From NCBI RefSeq assembly GCF_023856365.1, contig NC_064549.1, forward strand, positions 5,287,608 to 5,351,607: a DNA stretch of 64,000 nt, written 5' to 3'. This DNA is from Brienomyrus brachyistius (taxonomy: Eukaryota > Chordata > Actinopteri > Osteoglossiformes > Mormyridae). A program made the translations under genes and the position numbers. Shown in pieces: positions 1 to 12,081 of this stretch. The notes below the pieces were generated by a model, which made no database searches, was not told the DNA's origin, and worked only from the letters and a program-made list of their open reading frames with translations. Positions within the stretch are counted from its first letter, which is position 1. Each line of letters opens with the position of its first letter.

Positions 1-1040
1 GGCCTGGCCAGTACTTCAATGTTGGACCAACTAGAAATGCTGGGTTGCTGCTGGAAAAGGCATCGGTGTGACTAACAGGTTAGCCTGTCCTGACCAGCAC
101 ATTGTGCTGTACAAATGGTGCTGTTCTTCAGATCAAACATAAGAACCAAGCAACCACCGTGTGGTGAGTCTACTGGCGCATATGGCTGCTGTCGCACCAC
201 CCAAGTCGGTGCTACACAGTTGTGGTAGATGAAGTGGCTCCCCACTGGTTCTGTAAAGTGCTCTGGGTGTCTTGAAAAGCATTATATACATGTCACTTTC
301 ATTAATTATATATGTATGATTACCCAATAGATGTTTGGAATTGACAGCCATAATGCTGAAACAGGTATTACACAATTGTGTTGTGATATTGAAAACTCTG
401 AGTCATCGTGACTTCAATCCTGAAGGACTTTAAATGGCAGGACAGCAAGGTTACCAGTATCAAAAGTGCCGAATGAATTGGTCAGACCAGTAAAGAAACT
501 GGCAGAGCAAACTGAACCGGAATCTTGCAATTTATCCATTCACTCCACCCTACAGCAAGAGTGACCATCTCCTCAATCTTTTTCTAAACAGAGCAAAAGA
601 AAATCAAGTAGGACCAGCTGAGTTTCATTAACCTGAGTCACCTGTGACTGGTTTCTGTGGAAACAGAAGTTTGGCAAACCCCGGTATCACTTCATCTTCT
701 GTCTGCTCACATGATAACCAATGTCTAACATTAAGCCATAAAAATTGATTCTACACAAGGACAAACATTGTAGACAAGCACAACCCTTTGAGATGAGGTG
801 ACTCTGGAATTCATCCTTACATCCTCTGCCCCCACTAGTGCAAGTGTCCCTGGTCTCACTCGCTGTATGACACACATAAAGACAAGTCATTCATCAACCT
901 GTAACAATGACATAGATACATCTTCATTCTTTTCATAATTCATCTCTGTGCCTGTTTTCTTATGGTATAAGCAGACTATACAATGTGGGCATTAATATCA
1001 TTAAATTGAAAACATATAGATACATACAATTATAGAATTA
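1..1040. repeat. CYP-flanking duplicated block, copy 1
   Basis: This block is repeated at 6,061-6,765, and its right two-thirds again at 7,262-7,985. The opening 'ggcctggccagtacttcaat' recurs exactly at 6,061. The block lies about 1.2 kb past the stop of the intact P450 gene, and copy 3 lies about 1.0 kb past the broken P450 exon 9, so block and gene were duplicated together. It may begin left of the window. No coding potential is convincing. Confidence 0.85.
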
Positions 1041-2249
1041 GAAGATGATGTATAAATGACTTGGGTAAAGAATGACAATGATATGAGGATCAAAAGATTC
1101 TTTTTAAGGGAACATCACTGTTGAACATTTTAGACAGATACCGTCATAAGCAGAGATGGGCAAATGCATCAAAATATCAAATACATCAAAATATTTTGTT
1201 AAAAATGACAAATACTTACTCTTCAAATGTAACAAAATAAAAAATATAAAATACTAGTGTGAGAAAATGTTTTAAATTAAAACACAAGTAATTTGTAATT
1301 TGAAAATACAAAAATACAAACCCAAAATTCGACACAAACACCATTTGGAAAGTCCGTTTTATCTTAGTATGTTTTATACCGTGGACCCACCATGACATGG
1401 GGAGAACATTCAAGATCCACACACAGATCCATGGCAGAGACTTTATCCCCAGTCCCAGAGGTGTAAGATAACAGTGCTAACCACTGTCCCTCACCTTGTT
1501 TTAATCCTCATCTGGAATATCAATTTTCCCTTTTTCTCGCGAATGCAAACTGCAAGCCACTGCAGAATACTGCTTATCTTCAGCAGGTAGCCAGTTTTGA
1601 AAGAATTTTTGGGCAATACCTCAAGCGGCCAATAGGGGGCAACGAGGAGGTATTGTGTGGCAAATCACTAAAGCTGCAGATTTATTGTAGTACGGTTGAA
1701 GCTGTGAGGCCAATTCAATTCTGCAGCAAGTGGATCCAAGCTGTGACAGTTGATATGCCAAAAGAAATGTATGAGTCATGGTGACCAAAGCATTTGTTTA
1801 ACAATTCAACCAAAGTTTTTGGTTAGACACAGAAAGCTCTCCAAGTAAAATACAGGTTAATAGAAATATATGACAGAGAGAGAAGGGCAGCAGGCAGAGA
1901 CAACAGACAGAATCAACAGACAGTTAGACACGATCACAGCAAATTTATTATCAGCAAAACACCATTATGTAAATCAGCAAAACACATTTAAGTACCTTAA
2001 ATGTAAATCAGCTTTGACAATACAGAGACTCAGACAGTGTGCTTTATGGGATCCAGTGATAAATGCTGAGTGGCAGAGAGTGATGCAAGGACACTAACTA
2101 ACATATTCGAATTACATGTTGCATGGCTGTGGTCTGATCCAGTACCATAACTGATACCTTGATTTCCAGGCCCTGACAATCCTCAATAGGACTGATAATG
2201 CCTTTCAGGCTTCCTTATTTCTCTAAAACACGCACATACCATCAGATGG
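1041..2249. other. 3' flank of the P450 gene
   Basis: AT-rich spacer. Around 1,140-1,340 is an 'agatgggcaaatgcatcaaaat' type A/T-rich stretch that looks like a worn DNA-transposon relic, and 1,370-1,490 holds a short worn piece of the 'gtgggaggaaac' fish repeat. On the minus strand an AATAAA (plus-strand tttatt, 1,944-1,949) lies about 300 nt past the P450 stop and is a plausible poly(A) signal. I see no other gene. Confidence 0.5.
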
Positions 2250-5200
2250 TCACCGGGGGGTGGCAATGAGCTGATACTGTCTTGGAAGTCTACCGAAGCT
2301 ACTATACTCAGGGGTGGGGTCCAGGCTGTCAGGCCCCCCAGGGCAGGAGAAGGTGAAGTGCTGCAGTATGGACACCAGGAACAGGAAGAGCTCCATCCTT
2401 GCCAAGGACTCCCCAACACAGGACCGCTTACCTAAGACGGAAGATGTCGGCATATCCTGACCAACCTGCATATATCACTGTTCATCCTGGAAAAGATGAC
2501 TGAGGACGGAGGAAGAATCTTTCCCAGGTTAAGTTCGACTTTATAATGTTTATAAATGTGCATTTTCTCCAGTACAGTTTGTTTAGGTCCAAACATACTG
2601 AAACTCATCGAAAGGTCTGATGAGTTTCTGCTCTCTGTGTTATTTGGCTCCAAGTTCATTTGAGTTGTTGGTTTTGCCTGAAACTATTACATTTAACAGG
2701 GTTGGTGTTGCTCAGAATGTTGTATCTGCATTTTACAGTTTTATCGCAAAATTCCTCTAAAATCATATATGTGAACTTCTAGTGACTGAAGACAACATTT
2801 GCTTAAAAAAAATGTTTCATTTAGCAATACTTAAGATACTTAATATATAAAGAAATCTGAATTCACGCATGAATTGTAAGAAGAGCACATGAAAATGACA
2901 GACTTTGATTCTAATGTTTTGCATTCAGAAGTATGTCAGACTCATCATCACCTACCAGCAGAGAAAACCATGAAAGCTGGATTTTTCTTGAAGTTTCCAT
3001 CGTGATCCAAGAAGTGTTCAGGCTTAAAATCCCATGGGGACGCCCATTGGGAGGCGTCTCTCAACACAGAGTGCAGGAAAGGAATTATAAATGTCCCCTG
3101 GAGGACACAGGGACGGTGGTTAATATGGGGGATGGGGGTGTGTTATGATATGTGTGATGTTTCAACCTTTCCCTGGTTTCTCTACAACTATCATACCCAT
3201 AGCAGTATCTCAATGTGAAGATGTGGGCAACTGTAAGGTGTAAGAGACATACACCCTGTGCCTGACCATACTCCGAGTACCTTACCATAATCCCTGTACT
3301 TTTCCATACTCCCCGTACCTTAGGAATGGTGTAGCCTCTGAAGGAAATGTCCCGTGTTGCATAATGGGGAAGGCTGAATGGCAATATATCCAGGAACCGC
3401 TGCACCTCGTGTATAACAGCATTGGTAAAGGGGAGGGACTTCCTGTCCTCCATCATTGGACAACGGTCTCGTCCAATGACTGTGTCAATCTCAATCTGGA
3501 CCCGTTCTACAAAGTTGAAAGAGGCATTAAGCAAATGCTTGAACATAAGTGTGTTAAATGTGACTCATTGAATGGTATTACCGGGACCCCTACCCTGTAT
3601 GTCTGGGTGCTTTATAAGCAACATTAGAGCGTATCTGAGGGTTGTGCTGGTGGTTTCAGTTCCGGCCAAGAAGAGGTTGATCACTGTGAATATCATGTTG
3701 TTATAATGGAACTCAGACGATGGGTTGTCCTTCTCCTGTTAGCATGTGGGGAAAAAGGACAGTAGAAGGATGTAACAAGTGGTGGTATTTTATGATCTGT
3801 GCTATGGAGGATGTCATGCACTCTATGGTCATAGACATGAAGACAGTACCTGTTTGAGTCTTGTTAAGAAGCAATCGATGAAGTCCCTTGGGTAGTCAGG
3901 AGTCAGGGTCTCCTGATGTTTGTGAATTTTCTGTTCCGCAGATGCCTTCAGTTCCTCAACATCTGCCAAGATTTTATTGTGACGCCCTGGCAGGTGATCC
4001 ATGAGCCAAGGAAAAGTGTTACAAAACTGTGGAAATGCAGAGCAATTACATCTCTTAAGTATGTTGCACACTGACCAAAAAGTATTTGCTATCCTACTTA
4101 TGTACCTCTTAGCATCTGAATCGCTGTAATACGTATTGAATTCTTGGATCAAAGCAAAACTCCTACAGAATATGAGGGAAGGACGGGGATGTGTCACCTG
4201 TCCCCAAGGACTGCTGATGAACTGCAGAGTCTGGTTGGTGATGCTGAGAAGGCGCAGAAAGGTGTGATCTTTGTACTCAAACCGCTGGCCAAACACCAAT
4301 GAGCAGATGACGTTGGATACAGCCTGGCTCAGGATGAAGGTGGGATTACATGGGGCAGCTGGTTCAGGGTAGGATGAGAAGAACAGCAAGAAGAATCAGA
4401 ATCAAATAAGGTAGAAAATGCGGAAAACTCAATGTCAGGATTTGGAATTACCAGCCACCCTTCTGTCTGCAAACCATTGTCACTAATCACTCCACACACC
4501 TTCCACCCAACCACTTCCCTTCCCAACGCACAGTTTGTACTGGCCAGGCTGTCTACTAGGTGTTTGCTCTCCTCCTGAATCCATTCCTCCATCCTTTTTT
4601 GTCCCATGCCGAAGTCCCTGAGGGTGCTCAGTGTAAAACGTCTCAGCTGACGCCAGCGATCCCCATTACTGATCACCAAACCTAGCAAAATAATGCAGCA
4701 TAATCTTTCAGAATACAGGCAAATCCATAATGGAGACCATACCGGCTAGTCATCATTTTCTTCTTAAATGAACTTCAGTTTCTCATACGGTGATTACCAT
4801 AGCCTTGTGTTATTTTTTGAAGGATCGGCAAGGGGGCTCGGTCAGTGAAGTCTTCAGCTTGGTCCACCAAAGCCTCCTTCACAGTTTCATATCCCACCAA
4901 AACCACCTGACGCTGGGGGCCGATGTACACAGTCATCACCGGGCCATAACTTTTACTGAGCTGAAAAGGAAGAGTGAAGCACTTCAGGGATCATTCTAGG
5001 ATTTCACCCTTAGGGACCGTAAAGAGAAACAGACAAGCCTCTTAAAAGCAAAATGTTAGTAACAGAGTGTGAGAATATCTCATGTAGGTCTACTCATGTT
5101 CTCTGCATAGTCTCACCTCAAGGATACTCTTGAAGGGAGCAGTTCTGTCCAGCTGCATTAGATTCCCCAGCAGGGGCAGTGGTTTGGGGCCTGGTGGGAG

Positions 5201-5290
5201 ATTAACATCCTTACGGTTCCACCCCCAGCTGAGAAGCAGCACCAGAACCAGCACGAGGCCAGCTAGAACCAGTGTAGTGGAGATCTCCAT
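2250..5290 (-). CDS. Cytochrome P450 family 2 monooxygenase, intact
   Basis: Microsomal haem monooxygenase that oxidises lipophilic substrates, with electrons from P450 reductase at the ER membrane. Nine exons: 5117-5290, 4798-4960, 4541-4681, 4198-4358, 3850-4026, 3594-3735, 3319-3506, 2956-3097, 2250-2431. They total 1,470 nt (489 aa), and several have lengths typical of CYP2 genes (161, 177, 142, 188, 142). Visible parts are a hydrophobic N-terminal anchor (residues 2-22), the proline-rich hinge [13 protein letters not shown], the I-helix motif AGTETT (about 296-301), the K-helix ExxR (EVQR), PEHF, and the haem loop [11 protein letters not shown] with its cysteine ligand. All junctions are GT-AG and in phase. 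The fish subfamily (CYP2K or CYP2Y type) is not settled. The position beside axl recalls the human CYP2A/B/F/S cluster and the reported placing of fish CYP2Y, which is inference. Substrate unknown. Confidence 0.93.
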
Positions 5291-6060
5291 TTCTTCTCTC
5301 TCTCCAGCAACACGACCACTGCGCTAACAGCTGTCCTTCGTTAGATATTACTTCTTTTCTTCCTTCCGCTCCTTTTATTTTATTCTTTTGCTAATGCTTA
5401 TGTGGCTCACTGCAGCCTCACCCGAGTTTGTAGTTTTTGTCTGAAGTTAAGGGAGGAGATTGAATTAGGGCAGAGTTTGAACTTCATTAGCTGTCCATTG
5501 TCTTCTTTCATCCCATCAACAAGAGCGGTACCTGAATTTCAGTTTTTCCTTCTTTATTCCTCTTGCATCTTCTTTTCATACTTACCTGCAGTAGATGTTG
5601 TATTTATGTACCACTGCAGGTATGTATATGAGGTGGGTGGAGATTAAAGTTCTGTAGGCCAGAGCTGAACCACAAGCTTCTTGTGACTTTTTACCCAGAG
5701 TGTGTATCTGTTATCTTGGGCTTTTTTTCTGTCGTTATCAGAAGCTAAAGTAAACAGTCTTATCACCAGTCCCTCTCATCATAAAACTAACACACAGAAA
5801 TTAGATGCTGTTGCTCTATTTCGATTCATTCACAAACACCGGCCACATGTTGACAATTGTCATTGTGCGAGACGTTTACACAAATTCAACAAAATATATT
5901 ATTACGGAGGCTGATAGTAAAACACACAAACTGTACATACCATTTAACCTAGTATTAAGTGCTATAGAAACTATGAACACTTATATATATGAACCTTTTG
6001 TCAGCAGCCATAGCACCTGCCGTTCAGACTAGGTTATCCATCTGAAGGGAAGCAGGTTTG
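5291..6060. other. Upstream region of the P450 gene
   Basis: Contains the 5' UTR and presumably the promoter. The part next to the start (5,291 to about 5,490) resembles 10,867-11,045 upstream of the broken copy, so the promoter was duplicated too. I recognise no discrete binding site or CpG island. Confidence 0.5.
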
Positions 6061-6765
6061 GGCCTGGCCAGTACTTCAATGTTGGACCAATTAGAAAAGC
6101 TGGGTTGCTGCTGGAAAAGGCATCGGTGTGACTAACAGGTTAGCCTGTCCTGACCAGCACATTGTGCTGTACAAATGGTGCTGTTTTTCAGATCAAACGT
6201 AAAAACCAAGCAACCACCGTGTGGTGAGTCTACTGGCGCAGATGGCTATTGTCGCACCACCCAAGTCGGTGCTACACAGTTTTGGTGGATGAAGTGGCTC
6301 CCCACTGGTTCTGTAAAGTGCTTTGGGTGTCTTGAAAAGCATTATATACATGTCACTTTTATTCATTATATATGTATGATTACCCAATAGATGTTTGGAA
6401 TTGACAGCCATAATGCTGAAACAGGTATTACACAATTGTGTTGTGATATTGAAAACTCTGAGTCATCGTGACTTCAATCCTGAAGGACTTTAAATGGCAG
6501 GACAGCAAGGTTACCGGTATCAAAAGTGCCGAATGATTTGGACAGACCAGTAAAGAAACTGGCAGAGCAAACTGAACCGGAATCTTGCAATTTATCCATT
6601 CACTCCACCCTACAGCAAGAGCGACCATCTCCTCGATCATCCCAGCTGAGCTGACTTTTTCTGAACTGGGTAAAAGCAAAGCCTCGAGGGGCAGCTGAGT
6701 TTTATTAGTTTGAGTCACCTGTGAGTGGTGTGACTTGGAAACAGAAGTTTGGCAACCTTAAGTTA
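6061..6765. repeat. CYP-flanking duplicated block, copy 2
   Basis: Nearly identical to 1 to about 700 over its left part. Similarity stops just before the dispersed repeat at 6,773. The offset from copy 1 is 6,060 bp, which gives the size of the P450-containing tandem unit. Confidence 0.88.
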
Positions 6766-6772
6766 ATTGTGT

Positions 6773-7099
6773 ATGTCCATCCATCCCCATAACCGCTTAA
6801 TCCTAACCAGGATCACAGGTAGGACCAGAGCCTAGCCCAGAAACAACATGCACAGACGGAAACCAACCCTGGGCAGTCGCCACAGGGCACACACACCCAC
6901 AGGGCCAACTTAGATTTGCCAATTTACCTACCACACACACTTTCAGACTGTGGGAGGAAACTGGAGCCCCCGGTGGAAACCCACGCGAACTCGAGCAGAG
7001 CGTGCAAACTCCAGACAGAAAGGTCCTACACCCAACCAGGGGACTGAACTCAGGGTCTTCTTACTGTGAGGCAGCAGCACTAACAACTGCACCACCCCA
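6773..7099. mobile_element. Dispersed fish repeat ('gtgggaggaaac' type)
   Basis: Starts 'gtccatccatccccataacc', continues through 'gcacacacacccacag', 'ctgtgggaggaaactgga' and 'cgtgcaaactcca', and ends 'gcactaacaactgcaccac'. This word order is that of a very common ray-finned fish interspersed repeat, named here from memory of the motif order. It interrupts the P450-flanking block between copies 2 and 3. Confidence 0.75.
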
Positions 7100-7261
7100 A
7101 AATAGAGATGTTATATATAATTATGTCTGATTACGGTACACCAGCCCATCATAAACTATTCCTACTGTGCAATATTCATGGAATATGAAATATGCAATAC
7201 ACATCCACCAAAATTGATACCCATACAAGCATGAGTGCTGAAATGAGCCAGCCATCACTGA

Positions 7262-7985
7262 TTACCCCCAATAGATGTTTGGAATTGACAGCCATAATGC
7301 CGAAACAGGTATTACACAATTGTGTTGTGGTATTGAGAACTCCTGAGTCATCGTGACTTCAATCCTGCAGGACTTTGAGTGGCAGGAAAGCAAGGTTACC
7401 GAGTGCCGAATGATTTGGATAGACCAATAAACAATCTGGCAGAGCGAACTGAACTGTAATCCTGCAATTTATCCATTCACTCCACCCTACAGCAAGAGCG
7501 ACCATCTCCTCGATCATCCCAGCTGAGCTGACTTTTTCTGAACTGGGTAAAAGCAAAGCCATCGAGGGGCAGCTGAGTTTCATTAGTCCGAGTCACCTGC
7601 GAGTGGTGTGACTTGGAAACAGAAATTTGGCAAACCCCGGTATCACTTCATCTTCTGTCAGCTCACATGATAACCAATGTCTACTTTACAACAGTGAGCC
7701 ATAAAAATTGATTCTACACAGGACAAACGTTGTAAACAAATACAACCCTTTGAGATGAGGTGACTCCGGAATTCATCCTTACATCCTCTGCCCCCACTAG
7801 TGCAAGTGTCCCTGGTCTCACTCGCTGTATGACACACATAAAGACAAGTCATTCATCAACCTGTAACAATGACATAGATACATCTTCATTCTTTTCATAA
7901 CTCTTCTCTGTGCCTGTTTTCTTACGGCAAGCAGACTATACAATGAGGTCATCACTATCATTTAAAAACAAAACATATACATAGA
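7262..7985. repeat. CYP-flanking duplicated block, copy 3 (partial)
   Basis: Begins 'caatagatgtttggaattga' and follows copy 1 from about 325 to about 1,035. It makes the second unit carry its left part once (copy 2) and its right part again, so a small secondary duplication or rearrangement happened inside the unit. Confidence 0.82.
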
Positions 7986-8147
7986 TACAAATTTCAGAAC
8001 TTGAAGCAGATGTATAAATGATTGGATAAAGAATTACAATGATATGAAGACCAGAGGATTCTCGGTGACGAAACATCACTTATTACATATTGGAAATAGA
8101 TATTGTCGTATGCAACCAGGAGTGCGATGCAATCAAGAAAAGAATTA

Positions 8148-8577
8148 CAGTAAAATCCCGTTATAACGGACTTCAAGGGACCTGGCAAAACAGTCCCTTA
8201 TATCCTGCAAGGGCAAGTTATTCCATAATTTGGGAGCAACGATAGAAAAAGCCCTCTGAGCTTCCTCTTGGATCTCAGTACTTCCAGGAGCAGCTGACCC
8301 TGAGATTCCTGACTACGTATCTGCGCTGGATATCACCGGCACGCCACGCCTTGTAGGCGGAGCCTGCATGTCCGTTATAGCCGATCAAAACTACAGCGGA
8401 AGCCTCCCTGGGGACCAAATTATTTGTCCGTTATAAGCGAAATTCCGTTATATACGAGTCCGCTATATCCGATGCTTTTCTGCATGTTCTTAAACGCGCA
8501 CGGCCGGGACCAACGGACCTCGTCCGTTATAGATGATATTCCGTTATAAGAGAGTCCACTATAACGGAATTTTATTG
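8148..8577. mobile_element. Tigger/pogo-like MITE, 430 bp
   Basis: Terminal inverted repeats are visible. The left end reads CAGTAAAATCCCGTTATAAC and the right end, read from the other strand, CAATAAAATTCCGTTATAGT. The element is bounded by TA on both sides. Inside are many short 'gtccgttata' words in both orientations. There is no transposase. Ends and target site fit a non-autonomous pogo/Tigger-type element. It lies between the flanking block and the broken P450. Confidence 0.8.
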
Positions 8578-9014
8578 TACAGCTTCAGTCCCATATCTGG
8601 TTCTGTCACTGAACCCATGCACAACAAAAATATCTTTGGACTTCTGCAATCTAACAGGCCAGTGTTTCTCAGCCCAGTTCTCGGGGACACACAGACACAC
8701 CTTACCGGGTATTTGGTTTGCTCTGGGACGTCGGTGCGAATGAAAATGCAGACTGTCTGGATGTCCCCAAGGATTGGATTGAAAGACATTGTAACAAACC
8801 ATTATGGGCTTTTTACTGTAATTGTCCTGGTAACTAAATACAAAACATCACGTGAAGAAATAACTGTATCAGTTCTTGGAATTTTGATAAAAATACTTAC
8901 TATGTAAAGTAGATTCTTGACTTTATAAATGTGAGGTACTAATACTATTCCGAGGGATGTGTTGTGCATGCATTGTGGTCACAATTATTGGCACAACTGC
9001 AATATGTGGGATGT

Positions 9015-10866
9015 TCAACGGGGGGCAGCAATGAGCTGGTATTGGCTTGACAGGCTACCTAAGGAACTATACTCAGGGGTGGGGTCCAGGCTGTCAGGCC
9101 CCCCAGGGCAGGAGAAGGTGAAGTGCTGCAGTAAGGACACCAGGAACAGGAAGAGCTCCATCCTTGCCAGGAATCCCCAACACAGGACCGCTTACCTGAG
9201 AAGATCCATTTGGATTATGGCTGTGAAGTAAAAACCTAGACCAGCCTGTACAGGAGGTCAGCCATTTAAAAAGAAAACCACAACTGATTTTGGACAGTAG
9301 CATTGGCAGTTGAGTATTACTGTCTAAATATATTTTTAAATTACAAATGTTACCTTTGTAGGAATTTTTTGGAATATGCTTGAGTGAGATGCAGTGCCCC
9401 TGCATGTGAAACACTATGGAAGAGAAGGGAAATGCCAAATCCTACAGTATCTGACATCACATAATAATACATCACAAGTTAGGTGCAGCTAGACTGAGCT
9501 TCCAATGAGTGACCAGCTACTAATGTATGTTAGCATTGAAGCAACAGCTATGCGATGTTCTACAAACAAAGACAAGGTCAAAGTGGAGCATTCTGGAGGA
9601 TTTGCATACATGTGGAAAAGACCAAGAAAGCTGGATTTGTCCTGAAGTTTCCATTCTGATCCAAGAAGTTTCTTTGGTTGAAATACCGTGGCGACGCCCA
9701 CAGGGATTCCTCCCTCAACACAGAGCGCAACAAGGGGAGAATCATTGTTCCCTGTGGGACAGACAGCTGGCACTGGGTTACGGGGCCTTTTACGATAATA
9801 TACTCATTAAAGTTTTACCTAAAATCATCAAAGATGGAACACAGAAGACACAGAAAGCCTTGCTATAAATAGCAAAAATCAATAGGTGATTTATTAATCA
9901 GTTTTATTGTGAAGTTCATCAAAGTAATTTTCCTTTAACATTTTGCATTGTCAACAAAACGTCTCAGCTGATGCCAGCAAACCCTGTTACTGATGGTCAC
10001 ACCTCACAGGAAACAAGAGGAACTCAAGAGTGGTTCTCTTATAGTCTGTACCTCTTATAGTCTGAACCATAGTTCTCTTCCCTTACAATTTAACAGTGTA
10101 TTTTTGGACACAGATTAATGATATACCATGCGAGAAAACTGAACAGATCATTTTATGATTATATGAGGCACAAACAGCGTTAAGAGCAAAAAGTAATGGA
10201 GGCAGGATCTTAACAATGTGAGGGATTAATGTGCCCTTCCACTTATCACCCAATTAAACCTGCTTCCCACAGGTCATGGTGTGGCTCGCTTCAGGTTAAC
10301 TCATTACTGGCAGCAGATGGCAATCCCACTAGTCCAGGCTTCATTCAGTGAGATCATGCTCAGTGTTAACAGTTTTAGTTTATCTTACCATAACCTCTCA
10401 AGCCCTTATATATGAAAACGATGCTTGGTCCAGCCAAGGTCTCTTTTAGAGCTTCATACCCCACCAGAACCACACAACACTGAGGACTGATGTACACAGT
10501 CATCACCAGGCCATAACTTTTACTTTTACTATATAGTGGGAATTCATTGTCCATTATTATTAACTGGAAAGATACACCAAAAACCTGTTTTTTGTCTTGG
10601 GCAACGAGATTGGATAGATTAAAGGTGAAGTTAACAAAGGAGATCCATAACTTACACCAAATTGCACGAGCAGGACTTAATTGAGTCTCACCTTGAGGAT
10701 ACTATTGAAGGGAGCATTTCTGTCCAGCTGCATTAGGTTCCCCAGCAGGGGCAGTGGTTTGGGGCCTGGTGAGAGATTAACATCCTTACAGCTCCACCCC
10801 CCAGCTGAAAAGCAGCACCAGAACCAGCATGAGGCCAACTAGAACCAGGGTAGTGGAGACGCCCCA
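9015..10866 (-). pseudogene. Broken tandem copy of the P450 gene
   Basis: Matches the intact gene at exon 1 (10,690-10,866), exon 2 (about 10,390-10,530, partial), a piece of exon 3 (about 9,958-9,998), exon 8 (about 9,624-9,765) and exon 9 (9,015-9,197). Exons 4-7 are absent. Exon 1 carries a one-base gain right after the ATG (ATGGGGCGTCTCC against ATGGAGATCTCC) and another in the G-run further on. Exon 9 has lost one base inside the haem loop after GKRSCVG, which destroys the C-terminal frame. The exon 8 donor is altered. It cannot make a P450. Confidence 0.9.
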
Positions 10867-12081
10867 TTAACAGTGCAGTAAGAGCACCACCCAGCCCACA
10901 GCTTTCCTTATTTATACATTTTCCCCTTTAACCTTCTTATCCGTGCTTTTGTTTTGTTTATTTGTGTAGCTTCCTGCAGCGACTCCTCTGTTGTTTTGTT
11001 TTTACCTCCAGGAGTGGAAGGAGACTCAGATAGGTCAGAGTTCACCTAATGACGCTTCCCTTTACCCATAATTCTTTGCAGCCATCTTTCAGTTCCGGCC
11101 CTACAGGCAAAATGTACAAAATAAGATTGTTTTTGGAATGTGACATGTTGAAATATTGTACCAGAAAACAAATGTGCTGTTTTTTTTGCAGTTGTTTTTT
11201 GCTGAATAGTAAAATTGTGAAATGTATTAGATTAGTTTTGCTGCACTTTACACATAAATAAAATGTTATACATCTCTCCAGATTTTCTTTTGCTGACAAC
11301 AATTTTACGAAAACTAAAATAAAAAACATTTTGCTTCGTTGACTTTTCATGCTGTAAGGTTTTGACCGATTTCTTCCTTAAAACACCCATGAAGCCGATT
11401 TTGGGCTGATATCTGTATTTTCATGAAAGTTGAAAACGGAATCATGAATTCCAGATACATTATTTTTTCATCATAACTTATGTAAGACAGATAAGTCCTC
11501 TGCTGACTGATAGTTTGTGTTCTGTGTTTGGTAGATTTTCAGATGGTCTTTAACATTCCATCTGGGCTAGCAGACACAGGCTGTGCTGCTCTGTGCATGT
11601 GTTCTAGAGATGAAGGAGTCATTATTATGTGAAACAGGGCCACTTTTATAATCCCGTAGGATTAACTACCAAGCACATCCGGGCATCGCGGCTTTGCCCT
11701 GTACGACTATGCTACTATACAGCGACTGGCTGTATAGGATGCAAACAAGCCCTATCATTTGCTACATGTTGTGAGACCCACACAGACTCTGAGGTCAGTC
11801 ACGATGCATTGGTGCAGTTTCCCGAAAAAGTTTAAAACAGCAGACAGACGAATATTCAGAGCAAGAGCATTCTTTATTTGAAAACTCATCTCTATTATGT
11901 TTCAGGCTGACTGGAGTGGTAAAGCAATAAAAATCAGGGAAAACAAGACATGGATTGACTATTTAAATATAAATAAATAACGTGCTTATGGTAAGTACTG
12001 TATCTGAGGAATTGATCAATTGAACTTTACTGTAGGGGTCGATAGGAGAGGAAAGTCTGTGTTTAACCTGATTTTTGTTTT
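10867..12081. other. Spacer between broken P450 and PH-domain gene
   Basis: The first 180 bases resemble the upstream region of the intact P450, marking the end of the tandem unit near 11,045. The rest is unique AT-rich DNA and, at its right end, the 3' UTR of the PH-domain gene. No further gene is seen. Confidence 0.5.
11873..11878 (-). terminator. Candidate poly(A) signal of PH-domain gene
   Basis: AATAAA on the minus strand (tttatt on plus), 204 nt past the stop codon at 12,082. Position and sequence fit; no experimental support. Confidence 0.5.

Noticed and set aside
8533..8907. 124-codon open frame on the plus strand
   Set aside because: It begins inside the MITE end and has no recognisable domain, homologous duplicate or splice support.
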